Shown in pieces: positions 1-11,400 of a DNA stretch of 64,000 bases (positions within the stretch are counted from its first letter, which is position 1; the number at the start of each line of letters is the position of its first letter). The DNA comes from Litoditis marina (taxonomy: Eukaryota; Nematoda; Chromadorea; Rhabditida; Rhabditidae). A program made the translations under genes and the position numbers. A model generated the notes under the pieces. The model saw nothing but the letters and a program-made list of their open reading frames with translations, was not told where the DNA came from and searched no databases. Where the stretch lies: positions 17,325,904 through 17,389,903 of the forward strand of contig OZ038436.1 of NCBI GenBank assembly GCA_964036275.1, written 5' to 3'.

Positions 1-1262
1 AGTTGATGAGCCGATGAGATCTCCTCGAATCTAGCCCTCTCCTCTTCAAGGGAACCGAAGGTGGCACGTACTGAGGCTAGTTCCTCCTGACAGCTGGCCA
101 GCTGGTTCTGAAAACCACCCGTTGACAGATTTTTAATAATGCTTCTCAAATACATCAAACCTATTTTTACATTGCAAAACAGCCAGCCAAATTATAGCAA
201 AACCACAAGTGTAGGATGACAAGTTTAGTGTCGAAAGTTATAAGGGTTACCAACGATCTTCACCAAAAAGGGTTACAGTTAGAGCGTTTTGGCGGAGGTA
301 CCAAAAAGTGAAAAGACTAACCTGTAGACCATCATTCTCCTGTTCCAACTGGAGGGCGCGTTCTGAGATGAACGCGTGTTCGGGGGGACATTCGACTCGA
401 GCCGAGATGAACGAATCCATCTCAGAGTGCTGAAAAAAGAAAGTTAGCGAAATTTTTACTTTTATTAAAGAGTTAGCTAATCTGTTACCTCTACGCCGAA
501 ATTAGCGAAATCGCCACTTTTACTGAAAAGTTGGCGAAATGTCTACTTTTTCATATTCAAAACACATTTCAATAAACACGTTCTGATAGGTTGTTCTCGG
601 TTTTCCCCCTGGGCGACGGTAGAGCGTCAGTGGTCATCAACGACTCTCAAATCACCGGCAAGACTTCCAAAAATGGCCATACATAAAAGCAAATCCACAC
701 TTATGCTAGTATAAAATCAGGTCCAGCTCACCCTGCTCTCGCGCCCCGACGTGGTAGATCCCGACTGCCTTCTGTCCAAGGCGTTCAACGAAGCACGGTT
801 GTTGAAGGGCGGGAATTCAAATGTCGGCGCCGTCGGCTGAATATCGTCCTGAAAGGTCTTGATATCAGAAAGATTAAGCATATGTCATAATTTAGGACCA
901 AAATGAAGAACTAATGATTCCAGGTTACGCCAAAAAAGAGCTTGCTTTCTAGATTTTTTCGGGCGGGTATTTAGCGTAGATAATTAACAAGTCAAGCTAT
1001 AGATTCTCGATATTCTCTATATTTCAATATAACTTTTTTCTGCTACTACTCAGACCATAGGCTGTTAGTTACAAATTCGCGTTTGGTCGAAACTGTATTG
1101 CAACAAATCTAAAGACAATGCGGGCGCCGGAGTCAGACGACAAGAGGAAAAAATCATTATCTATGACAGCCACGCTGTATAAACAGTAATTTACTGTTTT
1201 GACTCAAAGTACCGTTTCCTCCTCCATGACCGGCTGCAGGTCGACTCTCCGCTGGGGAGGCG
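1..1262 (-). pseudogene. partial duplicate of kinesin tail exons 13-16
   Basis: This is a second copy of part of the kinesin gene at 47.1-63.3 kb, same strand. Matching exons are: exon 16' from 107 down to the window edge (its last 7 nt lie off-window), exon 15' 322-429, exon 14' 732-848, and the C-terminal part of exon 13' (1213 to about 1261). Exon lengths (108 and 117 nt), reading frames and splice sites are intact in 14' and 15', with only a few substitutions, so the copy is young or constrained. Homology stops abruptly inside exon 13', before the RRMTW motif. No motor exons lie upstream, so this cannot encode a kinesin from here. The intron between 13' and 14' is longer than in the parent because it carries a repeat (about 1050-1185) also seen at 49020-49165. 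It could be a truncated duplicate or the 5' end of a tail-only gene continuing off the left edge. Confidence 0.85.
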
Positions 1263-1475
1263 CGGTCAGGAAACTCTCCAAACTTTCCGGAAACACTTGA
1301 ATACCGATAAGAAATGATATTTAGTACCTTTCATGTGTTTTGGAAACATACATCTATCTTGACCCAAGTTTTGATTGCTTTTAACTATAAGCCATCTTTG
1401 GAAAAACACCCACTTCTGGTGGGAAAAGATGGAAACGGTCAGGAAACTCTCCAAACTTTCCGGAAACACTTGAAT
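1262..1475. repeat. about 40-bp direct repeat flanking 134 bp at duplication breakpoint
   Basis: The segment beginning CGGTCAGGAAACTCTCC at 1262-1303 recurs at 1436-1475. The first copy starts exactly where homology to kinesin exon 13 ends, so it marks the duplication breakpoint. Confidence 0.8.
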
Positions 1476-1666
1476 AATAATTGCGCCTTTTGCTTATTCG
1501 AAACCAGAAGGCGAGAAGGTGGAGCACTCAACGACAACATATTTTAAATGAATGTGTTTCTATATAAGAATGGATGTGGACCCTCCTTGAGTTTTCCTTG
1601 GTAGTACAATTGTAGTTAGTGATATAAAAGGATTAGATAAAAAAATACTCACACACTCCTCTTCAG

Positions 1667-1891
1667 GAAAGACCTCGCGTTCCGATGAAACTGCTGCAAG
1701 TCGTACCCAAGAGAGAATCTCGCATTTACCTGAAAAGGGTTGCTAGTGGAAAGGAAAAGTGCCAGGCTAGTCATATAACTGTTCACTTGGGGAACGATTA
1801 TACAGTTTCCTTTTCCTATATTGCGAATAGTTTAGAGAATCGGATCTATCTTCGGAAGTTTTTTTTGAATATAAAAAGAATGTGTTTATAG
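1667..1891 (+). CDS. possible coding exon, unrecognised
   Basis: An acceptor (CTCTTCAG, ending 1666) is followed by an open frame to the stop at 1889-1891. It includes ATG at 1685 and is basic and hydrophobic. It lies upstream of the KDZ relic on the same strand and could be its 5' exon, but I recognise no domain and see no convincing donor. Treat it as a candidate only. Confidence 0.25.
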   Translation, partial: ERPRVPMKLLQVVPKRESRIYLKRVASGKEKCQASHITVHLGNDYTVSFSYIANSLENRIYLRKFFLNIKRMCL

Positions 1892-2083
1892 AAAATCAGG
1901 GTTGAGTCATTGAACATCATATCAGCGCAAATAACACAATGTCATTTCAAGTTTAAGGTATAGCACTGAACCATATGTCGAATCTAGATCTTGACGTGTT
2001 CAACAAACGCAACGTCGGGAGGGTAAAGCAAAGACACTGTCTTCCTTGAGATTTATTCTGGGTGAAACATATATCAGTTTCAG

Positions 2084-3893
2084 CCGTGGCCAGCGCTTTA
2101 CAAAATTCCGAAGGAGTTGGAAAGGTTCTTGGGACTTACTGCTAATCATGATGGTTATCTCGACGAGAGTTGGCGCCCACTTATCCTAGAACTAAGTGCC
2201 GGGACTGCATCGGCTTCTATCCTGCAATTTCATCAAATCAAGACTGGAGAAGGTTATAAGGCAATCGTGGAGGGAATCAATGTATGGACAGATGTGAATT
2301 ATTTGGAACATACAAAAGCCATGTTGAGTGAGACGCCAGTTGTGTACAAGGTCTTATTCGCTAACAGACCCATGATTGGACCATTCAATATACACATTCG
2401 CCGCCTGATTAGCCTAATCTTCAACACTTCTCAAAGGATCTACGACGAGAATTTTCTTCACGACCATATCGGACCTCAATTACCTTTTGATGCTGGCACT
2501 GAGTGCTCCAATGAGTCATTTTTCTTCTGAAAACGCCTTCACGATGTCCCTCGATATGAAGGAGATGCCGAGCCACTAGGACAGGATCTGCTCTGCTCTG
2601 AAAAAAGATTATGTAGGTTTTGTTAAACTTCCAATTCAAAGAATATAAAATCAAACATCAGTGAATTACTATTTCACGAAAAGGAGCCTGTTTTACCATT
2701 CGAATACGCAAAACGTCGTTATTTTTCATTAAACAGACTCAATCTTTCGAACTGGGCGAAGAAGTAGTCAGTATTTTGAATAATTGTGGCCATCTGGAGG
2801 ACATTGCTGGTGCATCATGCATGTACACAATCGTTTCCCATTGATTGTTTTCTCCTTCTCAAAAGTAGGTCGTGACAGAGAGGAAATGATAGCCGCATGA
2901 TAATAGTTACAGTTGGTTCCACTTCGTTTACAAATCCTGCATAATACCATGTCAACAGTCATATACCCTACATAAGCTACTAAGTCAGTGAGCAGTCTGT
3001 TTGAATGTACATATTCGATTTATCAGCAAAATAAGTCACCATAATTACGATTTGTTTGCAGTGAAGCATATAACATACGGACATGGAATCATGGCAGTGT
3101 GCTGTCCTCACAGAGTTATCTATGGTTTCATTGCCTTACCATCGGCGGAAAGTCCCCGCCATGTCTTCGAAATAATGGTCAAGGTAATTGAATAACCATG
3201 CTGTCGAAATCACACACCTGCGATGGTCGGAAATCAACCTCTTTTACGATTACAATACGCCTAACTTTTCTCAGTATGTCGAAAATGTTTTGCAAGTGTT
3301 CTGTGTTCAGAAATCTATAATATATTGAGTAGTAAAAAGCGATGTCGTGAGGAGGCTAGTTTGACAATTTCTATTTCAGTACCTACCGGCCGAACGATTT
3401 CCCATGTTCACAATATATGACAATGGCTGTCATGCGTATCAATATGCCATGGCACGAGAGCCGAGACTGTTCAGAACACCACTATTCTCATTGACAGGTA
3501 CATCTCTTTAGTGACATGAACATTGAAATTAACTTTTCCAAAATTACGTTCGTCGACTGAATTTTATCGATCCAGTATACAAACCAACAACTTCAAATAA
3601 AAGTTGATTGGGAATTGAATTTTGTTACTACCTGTTATTTTATCCCGGAACTATTCAGGCTTCATGGATCTAATCATGTTGACTGTCCTGCATCAATGCG
3701 ATTGGTTGAGTTCACGACTCATCCGGTACTCCGAAGTCTGAATTCACAAGCCAGTGAACAGAATAATGCAAGATTGGTTGGCTTCAAGAACTCGGTCCCA
3801 TATATGAATACTAGTGCGTTTATGGAAACTATCAATTTATATTGTTACGATCACAATAGAAAGATCATCATTCAGCAGGTTGGACAGTACTGA
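2084..3893 (+). pseudogene. KDZ-type (Kyakuja-Dileera-Zisupton/HMGXB3-like) transposase relic
   Basis: Four exon-like blocks read on the plus strand. Block 1 starts at 2084 after TTTCAG (open to 2530; candidate donors at 2252 or 2350). Block 2 is 3062-3183, block 3 is 3380-3497 and block 4 is 3659-3893. Blocks 2-4 carry the order expected of the KDZ RNase H-like fold as I remember it: GHGIMAVCCPHRVIYGF, then SPRHVFEIM, then IYDNGCHAYQYAMAREP (the D of the first acidic motif), then HGSNHVDCP, then LNSQASEQNNARL. Phases agree between blocks 2 and 3 (phase 0). The junction of blocks 3 and 4 is off by one base (phase 1 donor, phase 2 acceptor). A single lost C near 3663, turning TTCCATGG into TTCATGG, would explain it. 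The copy therefore looks inactivated unless a micro-exon is missed. A domesticated host gene is the alternative. Confidence 0.6.
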
Positions 3894-4142
3894 GAACAGC
3901 ATGAATTGTATTGTTTTGTACTAAGTCTATAGCGCACATTCAACTATGACTTATCTGCAATGCTAGGATAGAAAAACCGTATGGTATATGTTGTTTGTAA
4001 ATCTCTTACTTTGTGTAGCATATGATAGGAATGTGTCCTTTTTTCTGTATGTTATGTTCTATGAGTTGTATGGAAAGCCCTTTCTTAGTTTTTATTATGT
4101 GTATGTGCGAATAATACAAAGGTCAAAACAGCTGTGAAAGAT

Positions 4143-4216
4143 ACCTCGGTGGTGTAGAAGTTGTCGAAACACCGAACAGAACTTCGGAACCAACCACAGC
4201 AACATTCGACTCTCTG
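4143..4216 (-). other. possible isolated minus-strand exon
   Basis: A strong acceptor (TTTTTTCAG, read on the minus strand just above 4216) and a GTATCT donor below 4143 bound 74 nt that are open in two frames. No partner exon or homology was recognised, so this may be chance. Confidence 0.2.
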
Positions 4217-4303
4217 AAAAAACAGACATTTGAAACAGGAGGTGGTGTATAAATAAAAAGTTTACAGTGAGAAAAAAGCCAAGGTTCCCCCTCCCCCAAT
4301 CGA

Positions 4304-4461
4304 TTGATTCCTTCCCACTTCTTATTCAATTGCGGTTAGCGCTGACGGAATTTCAGTAGTGGGAAGAATGGCTGATTTCTTCCCACTCCTTTTGATTCCT
4401 TCGCACTTCTTATTCAATTGCGGTTAGCGCTGACGGAATTTCAGTAGTGGGAAGAATGGCT
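4304..4461. repeat. 88-bp tandem duplication
   Basis: Two head-to-tail copies begin TTGATTCCTT at 4304 and 4392. Both contain CAATTGCGGTTAGCGCTGAC and end in GTGGGAAGAATGGCT. Confidence 0.85.
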
Positions 4462-5780
4462 TTGACAGATGTGTAACTTTCGCAAACAACGAGCTACCTA
4501 TGTGCACCACGTCCAAGCGAAGAAAGGATTTAATTGAAGAAATATATAGAACTATCACAAAGATTATAAGATATTTAAATTAAATTTCGTTTCTACCTTT
4601 TCAAAACAAGTTGCCCAAACAAATATACACGAATTGAACCAACCTGCACAGTGCACATTTGAATCGAGACGAATGGTTTTCCACGATACGAAAATGAGCG
4701 CATTAGATCTGGAACAGAATATCACTATCCTATCCTGCGTCGTTGGTTCATGTATTCCAAAACTCTGTATCCCATTGTATTGTATCCCAGTACTTCGGAG
4801 CAGAGAAAAGGTAGTTCACGTAAACCCAGGAAGAACGAACCAAAATACTAGTTTTGTGCACAGTTGAAGAAGGGAAATTGTTAACGATGATTACTTTTTA
4901 ATTGCTTGGGATCACGGTTTGGTTGACAGAGGCCCGTATTCATTTGAAATCAACATGAAATTGCCCGCTCAGCAGAAAAGATAGGCCATACTTGCAAAAT
5001 TAAGAGGGGCCGAGTATCCTTTTCTTAACTAGTTTGAGAGCAAACGTCATCATTCTCAAAACCACAACTGTAAAACTAAAAATAAAAGATCATGTTCATG
5101 CACAAGTAAATTTACTTTTTTTGTGACATCTCCTTCGCTTTATCCTAGAAAAATCCTCGCACAGCTTGCGTGCCTCAAAATTTCACAGGGTCCACAGGAG
5201 GCATGTCTGAAACTGAAACAAAATCAATGATCTACATGATTCCGCCATGCTTTAAATGAACCTATAAAAACATCTATATTGGTTACTTCAGAGCAACACA
5301 AGAAAGGTCACAAGCGGAAAGAATTAAAATGCATGACAGGGCACCAGAAACAATAAGTTTGAAATAGTAAACATTAAAATTATAGAAAAGAACATCAAAA
5401 CTGACGTGAAAATGAACAAAAATATTAAACACAGTCAATAATGAAGGAAGAAAATGAAATAAAACCCTAACTGTGACGTCATATGAGCGTCCCTATATTT
5501 AGTAACCTTCACTCGTGATCATAGTTGCATAGCTGATCAAATTTGAATTTTTGGGTTACGGTGGTTTCTAAAATTAGCGGCCAACTGCGGCCAATTAGCG
5601 CCAACCTTTCTGAGCAGAGGGAACAGTCGGTCGAGTAATGCAAACCTGCTTCAACCCTAATCGTGCTCCAACCCAATTTGCGCGGGAAGCGAAATTATCC
5701 AAACCAATGCGCACATATTATTTATCCTCGCCTTATTTAATATCGGTACCGTCGGTTGATTGTGTCGTTGATGGTTACAA
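4462..5780. other. no gene recognised
   Basis: AT-rich, with only short open frames and no splice-bounded frame with recognisable protein similarity. It separates the KDZ relic from the hairpin-headed repeat at 5781. Confidence 0.5.
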
Positions 5781-6720
5781 TCGCGCGCAGCGCGAAGCGC
5801 TGTGCGAGATTTGTCTTTGGTCCGGCTTAATGCGCGCCTCCGTTTTTTCAGTTTACCCACAAAAAAGCTCAACTTTGCAGAACAAAACTTTTAAGAATTA
5901 GGAAATGTTCTACAGGAAATGTTCTGTTCTACATTTATTTATATTTGCAAGTTGTGTCCCAAATTTGAACAAAATCCGTTGAGTACGAGCCGAGTTAGGA
6001 TGTTTTCGCTTCATCCAGAGCGCCAACTTCCGTCGTGTTTCCTTCCTTCCTTCCTTCCGTCTATTGTGCTGGGATGCTATCTCTGCCAGAACTGACCAGA
6101 TTTGGCTAAAATTTGTAGTGATGACAGAACTCATATAAAAATTGAATGAGCGCAAAGTTTTTTTCTGAAAAAAATTAATTTTCACCAAGTTACGACCTTT
6201 CGAAATAAATGTCTCTGCGTCTCTTCATTTTGTGCACTCTCTCGCTCTCTCTGTCAGGTCGATTAAGCAAACTCACAAACTGTCTTGTAAGTTAGGGTAA
6301 GACTGCCCGATTTCGATGCAATTCAAACAGGATACCATCGTCACTTCAGTTTAAATATTAAAGAATCTATTCGTGACGTCATTCAGGATTCTGGAGATCA
6401 GATGACGTCATCTTTGAAAAGTGCAAAGTTGACCTCAAATATTTCTCCAAATGATGATAATAGTTGGCAAGTGAGTTGATAACGATGGAAATTCATCTAA
6501 ACATGTCGTATTCCGAGATTCTGAAGGCCAGATGACGTCAAATTTTTTAAAAGTACAAAGTTGACGTCAAATTATTCTTCAAATGAGAATAATAGTGGGC
6601 AAGTGGTTTAATAACGATAGATCTTCATCTAAGCATGTCGTTATCTGCGATTCTGGAAGCCAGACGACTTAATACATCAAATATGCTTTTAAATTATAAT
6701 AATAGTTGGAAAGTGGTGAC
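5781..6720 (+). repeat. hairpin-headed TGACGTCA repeat, copy 1
   Basis: It begins with the GC hairpin TCGCGCGCAGCGCGAAGCGC and a TTTGG box. It continues through a landmark block (TCTCTGCGTCTC, CTCTCTCG, and CTTGTAAGTTAGGGTAAGAC near 6210-6310) into units with GATGACGTCATC and AAAGTTGACGTCAAA. The same order recurs at 37446-38110 and 39425-40640. It has one structured end and no terminal inverted repeat that I can see, so a Helitron-like non-autonomous element is possible but unproven. Confidence 0.6.
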
Positions 6721-6734
6721 AAGGGAAAATTCCC

Positions 6735-7584
6735 AGTTCAAGGGTTTCTACTCAACCGATTGTGTTGGAAATTGTGTGAGGGATGTAATATCCACCTAAA
6801 CCCTGGCGGACCAGAGAAAATTTGCAAAAAAATTGTTTTAATCAAAGTTATAGACATTTTTTGGAAAGTTTCTGCGTCTCACCATTTAGCTCGCTCTCTC
6901 AATATCTCTCTGTCCCGTCGACAACTCAAACTGTATTGTAACTTAGAGTAACAATTACCGATTTGCTCGAAAATTGAAATATGATGCGATCGTGACTTTT
7001 GTTTGAATATTAAATATTCTATTCCTGACGTCCTTCAGGATTCTGGAGACCTGATGACGTCATTTTTGAAAAGTGCAAAGTTGGCGTCACATATATTTTC
7101 AAATGATGCTAATATCTTAGAAAGGGTCAAATAAAGGTGACTATTAATCTAAGAGTGACGTATTCTGGAGGCCAGATGACGTCAACTTTTAGAAGTGCAG
7201 AATTAACGTGAAATATATTTGCAAATGCTGAAACTATCTTGAAAATGGTAGATTAACCATGAAACTTCATCCAATTATGAATTGTTCTGGAATTCAGAAG
7301 GCCGGCTAACGTCAACTTTTGAAAAAAAATGACGTGAAATATGTTTTCGAATGCTGCAAATTTCTTAAAAATGGTCAATTCACGATAAAACTTAATTCAA
7401 ACATGACGTATTCTGGGATTCTGAAAGGCAGATGAAGTAAGTTTTCAGAACTGCAATGTTGACGTCATTTTTTTCCGAATGTAATACTTGACAAGTGGTT
7501 CATCAAGAAAACAATTTTATCTTCACCGTACAGATCAAACTACCTCTCTACATACCTACGGCATGTATACAAAAAGAGAAAAAG
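6735..7584 (+). repeat. TGACGTCA repeat block, mirror of 45593-46870
   Basis: Contains the same landmark order as copy 1 (TCTGCGTCTC, CTCTCTGTCCCG, CTTAGAGTAACAATTACCG) and several diverged 100-130 bp units with paired TGACGTCA-like palindromes. It ends in GTACAGATCAAACTACCTCT and GGCATGTATAC just before the foldback at 7585. The whole block is found reverse-complemented at 45593-46870. Confidence 0.75.
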
Positions 7585-8092
7585 TCATGAAAAAGTGGGG
7601 GCCCAACGACTGTGACATTTGTCTTCTGCTGTGCGCCCCTTAGACAACTAGTCTCAAATGGAACAGCTACTGCTACAAAAAGCGAAAAATACTCTAGTAT
7701 AACTATGTTCATTACAAACATACAAAAGTCGTAAAATATTTTTTCAAACCTGTAAACTAGAATCTACAAATCACAGCTGCGTGAGAGAGAACAACTGTTG
7801 AATAATATGCCAAGTGTTATAGCACCTAGAGTTGAAGTGAAGACCGAAACTGCAAGTCATTGTGTACAAAACCAGGATATCTATAGTTGACTACGTTGAG
7901 TTAATATCTGTGATTTGTAGATTCTAGTTTACAGGTTTGAAAAAATATTTTACGTATGTTTGTAATGAACATAGTTATACTAGAGTATTTTTCGCTTTTT
8001 GTAGCAGTAGCTGTTCCATTTGAGACTAGTTGTCTAAGGGGCGCACAGCAGAAGACAAATCTCACAGTCGTTGGGCCCCCACTTTTTCATGA
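7585..8092. mobile_element. foldback/MITE family A, copy 1
   Basis: Long inverted arms of about 200 bp. The left arm starts TCATGAAAAAGTGGGGGCCC and the right arm ends with its complement, GGGCCCCCACTTTTTCATGA. It has no coding capacity. A second copy is at 45098-45592, with the same neighbouring repeat in opposite orientation. Confidence 0.9.
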
Positions 8093-8365
8093 ATTTCTAT
8101 TTAATTTTCATGCTTCATAATTCATCAGTTAATAATCCGGTGTTGTTCTACTACGAGAGCGATTATTCAGTAAATAACTTTGTGGTTTTCAAGAGAGAAG
8201 AATTTGAAAAAAAAACATACCTACGCAACATAATATCCACACGAAAAGATTTTGCTAACTTCATCGACAGAAGGCCTTTTCCAAGGACAATTAGATGGCG
8301 CTTGCTTCTTTTTGTTTCTTAGTATCAAATTATTTAGATTCAAACTCATTTTTTTAAAATGTGAA

Positions 8366-8401
8366 TTTGTTACAGGTTCGTAGTACCGTTGATCTCAAAT
8401 T
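8366..8401 (+). promoter_or_regulatory. 5' acceptor upstream of MIF4G gene start codon
   Basis: TTTGTTACAG ends at 8375, only 26 nt before the ATG at 8402. It is either the acceptor of a 5' UTR intron or a trans-splice site. No 5' exon was identified. Confidence 0.5.
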
Positions 8402-11400
8402 ATGACAACCAAGAAGGCAGAAGATTCCGATGTTTACGACATGGTGAGTTCGTAACCTGTGCGACACCTTCACGGACTATATTTGAGCGTTGATAGTCTA
8501 TTTTTTTCACGTAAAATAGGCGCATCCCAGGCGTTGTCCCTGACGAAACTCACAGACTGAATCATCACGAAATAAATACGTTGGTTCTGGGTTGGTCATT
8601 TTCTCAGACGATGTATTTCAGAAATCTGCATCTTGTTGTTACCATTTTTGATCACTGAACTACATATCCAAGACACCAAGACTGGTCTAATCCTCATAAA
8701 TTGATATAATATGTGTTGTTCGTAACAGTATCATTGTCGAGGAAGTTTGATTGCGTGTTTTTGGGTATTCAAAACGAAGGGGTAAATCCCCCAGACATTT
8801 TAATTCCCATGTAGGGAATCTTGAGAAGAGGGAACAGAAAAAGGGTCTGTCAGGCATTTTTATTGGCTTTGACACAACAAACGAAGAATAAGTAAAACAC
8901 TATATATCAAAATAGTGAAGAACGATGATAAGGAGAAAAAGCTAAGCCGGTCTTGGTCACGTCCGTCGTGCACCTCCAAGCTCGATGGGCGGGGTGTCGA
9001 TCTGTGATGTATATGAGCCATCGAAATGGAAGAAATGAATAGTTTCCGTCTCAATGACTTCATCAGGATGAACTAAGTTCGAAACTTTTATTGAGCAATT
9101 TAGTTAACTGTAACTAGAGTTTCGTCTTGAATTACTCACTACTGAAATTCGCGGAGCCGTAAGGGAATCTAGGATTTTCTGACGCCATACATCATATCAA
9201 TATTGTGTTTCTAGTTGATTGCGGAATTAGACGTCTGTCTCAACGATGTCAGACCCTCAGTGAGCGGATGCGTTGGGAAAATTCGAGAATTGTCTTTCCT
9301 GAACAAAGGGCTGATAAAACAGGTGGGGAACTTTTACATTAGTGAAATGCAGGGTTGTGTCAGTGCACTCATCGTCATCGCGCACAATCAACTTTTTCAA
9401 CCAAACTTTTATTTATTCTAGAACGAGAAATATTATGTTTGCGTTTCTCGCACGATGTCAGGTTGCGTACGCTGCCTGGCGACACGGTGAACCACACGGA
9501 AAAATGTATTTGAGCTCGTTACATTGAACAGATTCTTATTGTACTGTCTATCACTGTATCGCGTACAGCGCGAAGCGCTGCGTGTGCTAGTTTTGAAAAC
9601 CGTCTGCTCATGGCAGAACAGAATCTTGCCCATGGCAGGCCGGACAAACCCCACCGGACCCCGCATGATGGTTGACACGGACAGGGTGTGGCAGAACTTG
9701 AAAGGTCAAAATTCATAAAAGTCCATATTGCACTTTTATTTGCATCGGAAGTGTTTTATATGCAATTTATCAATAATTTATTATGAAGAACATGACGTTC
9801 CTAAACTTTTTTTATGCCAAATGTTAAAAAAATATGTATACACTCAAAAATAAGCCAGGAAGCTAAAATATACATAGAGAGAAACAACCACAATCTACAA
9901 GCTGCGAAACGTTGGAAACAGAGGTTGAACAGGATGCGTGAATGCTTACAATATTCAACACTCGTATAATAACAAGGTCCAATTTTTTTCGCGCTGACAT
10001 TTTCAGATCGTTAGTTTCGCTAGCTGAAAAATGATGATGATAATGATGAAAGGGTTATGAGAACTTTCGAGAAAATTTTTGCGTGCGACGTGCACACGCG
10101 CAAAACGTCCTTGTCGGAAATTGATAGGTTTATTACGGTGGTTCAGTGAGTGTTCCGACTAAAGATACATTAAGCCGAGTTATAGGATTGCATCACAATA
10201 ACAAGCCAGAAATCTTACATGTTCATATAGACGAGTAGAAATAAGCAGGCGTCTGGTAACCGCGTAGATGAGAAAAGTGAGCCGTTGTCGAGGTCTTCTT
10301 CACGTGGACTTGTTCCGTCGTATGCTACATTCCGGGGCTTTAAAAGATGACGACAGCGACTAATTACTGAAAGTAAATGTTAGGCTCCGTACTTGAGTGT
10401 GACTCATGAGTGGTGTGTGGGTCTGGGTGATGGCTTGCAATGGTGATTTGTATTGTTCACTATTTGCTGAAAATATTAAAAACTCTTTATTTTTCCTCAC
10501 CCTCTCTCCAGAAGACAGAAGGTGTGAATTCAATTGACTAAACTTTCTGCTCATATGTTTATAACACGGATTCGTAACTTTTCGACAATTGCTGGCTATA
10601 GATCCCAATCTCTCACTTTTTCCAAATACAACGATAAGCCTAAAACTATATTTAGGCAAATTCCCGGACTTTATTCAGTGCATATTAGGCAGATCTAAAT
10701 CAGCTTTGAAACAGAGATGATTGGTGATCAGGATAATGATGTGCATAGAGACTAGGGTTGTTAATCGAGTTGAATATTTCGAGTTTCGAGTTTTTCAAGT
10801 TTTGAGAAAAACCGAGTTGTTCGAGTTTCGAGTTTTGAGAATTTCGAGTTTTTTGAGTTCAAGTTTCTTGCGTTTTGAAAAAAACCGAGTTTCGAGTTGA
10901 ACTCGAAAAACTCGAGTTTCGAGTTTGGTCGTTAAGTTAAAGGACTTTATCGAGACAAAAAATGAGAATTTATCGAGAAATTCTGATTTTTTCACATGAT
11001 TACGCGACAATCGTGAAAAAAAAGCTTTATTTATGAAAAAAAGCTTTTTTTATTTTATTTTTGGAATAGCTGAGAAAGTGCTATAAAACGCTCATTTGTC
11101 TCTCATTCCTGACTTGAAACGAAACCAAAATCGAAACTCGAAAAAATCGAACTTTCCGAGTTTTCGAGTTTCGAGTTATTCGAGCTTTGAAAATTTCGAG
11201 TTTTTCGAGTTTCTTGCGGTTTATTAAAAACTGAGTTTTTCGAGTTTCGAGTCGAACTCGAAACTCGAAATTTCGAGTTATTTCGAAATATTAGTTTGGC
11301 TTTAACAACCCTAATAGAGACTGGTGAGATGAGATAAGTTGCAGCAACAACATAGGTAAAAAATCGCGGGCCGATTCGGTCCGAGTCGGGTCATTTCGGA

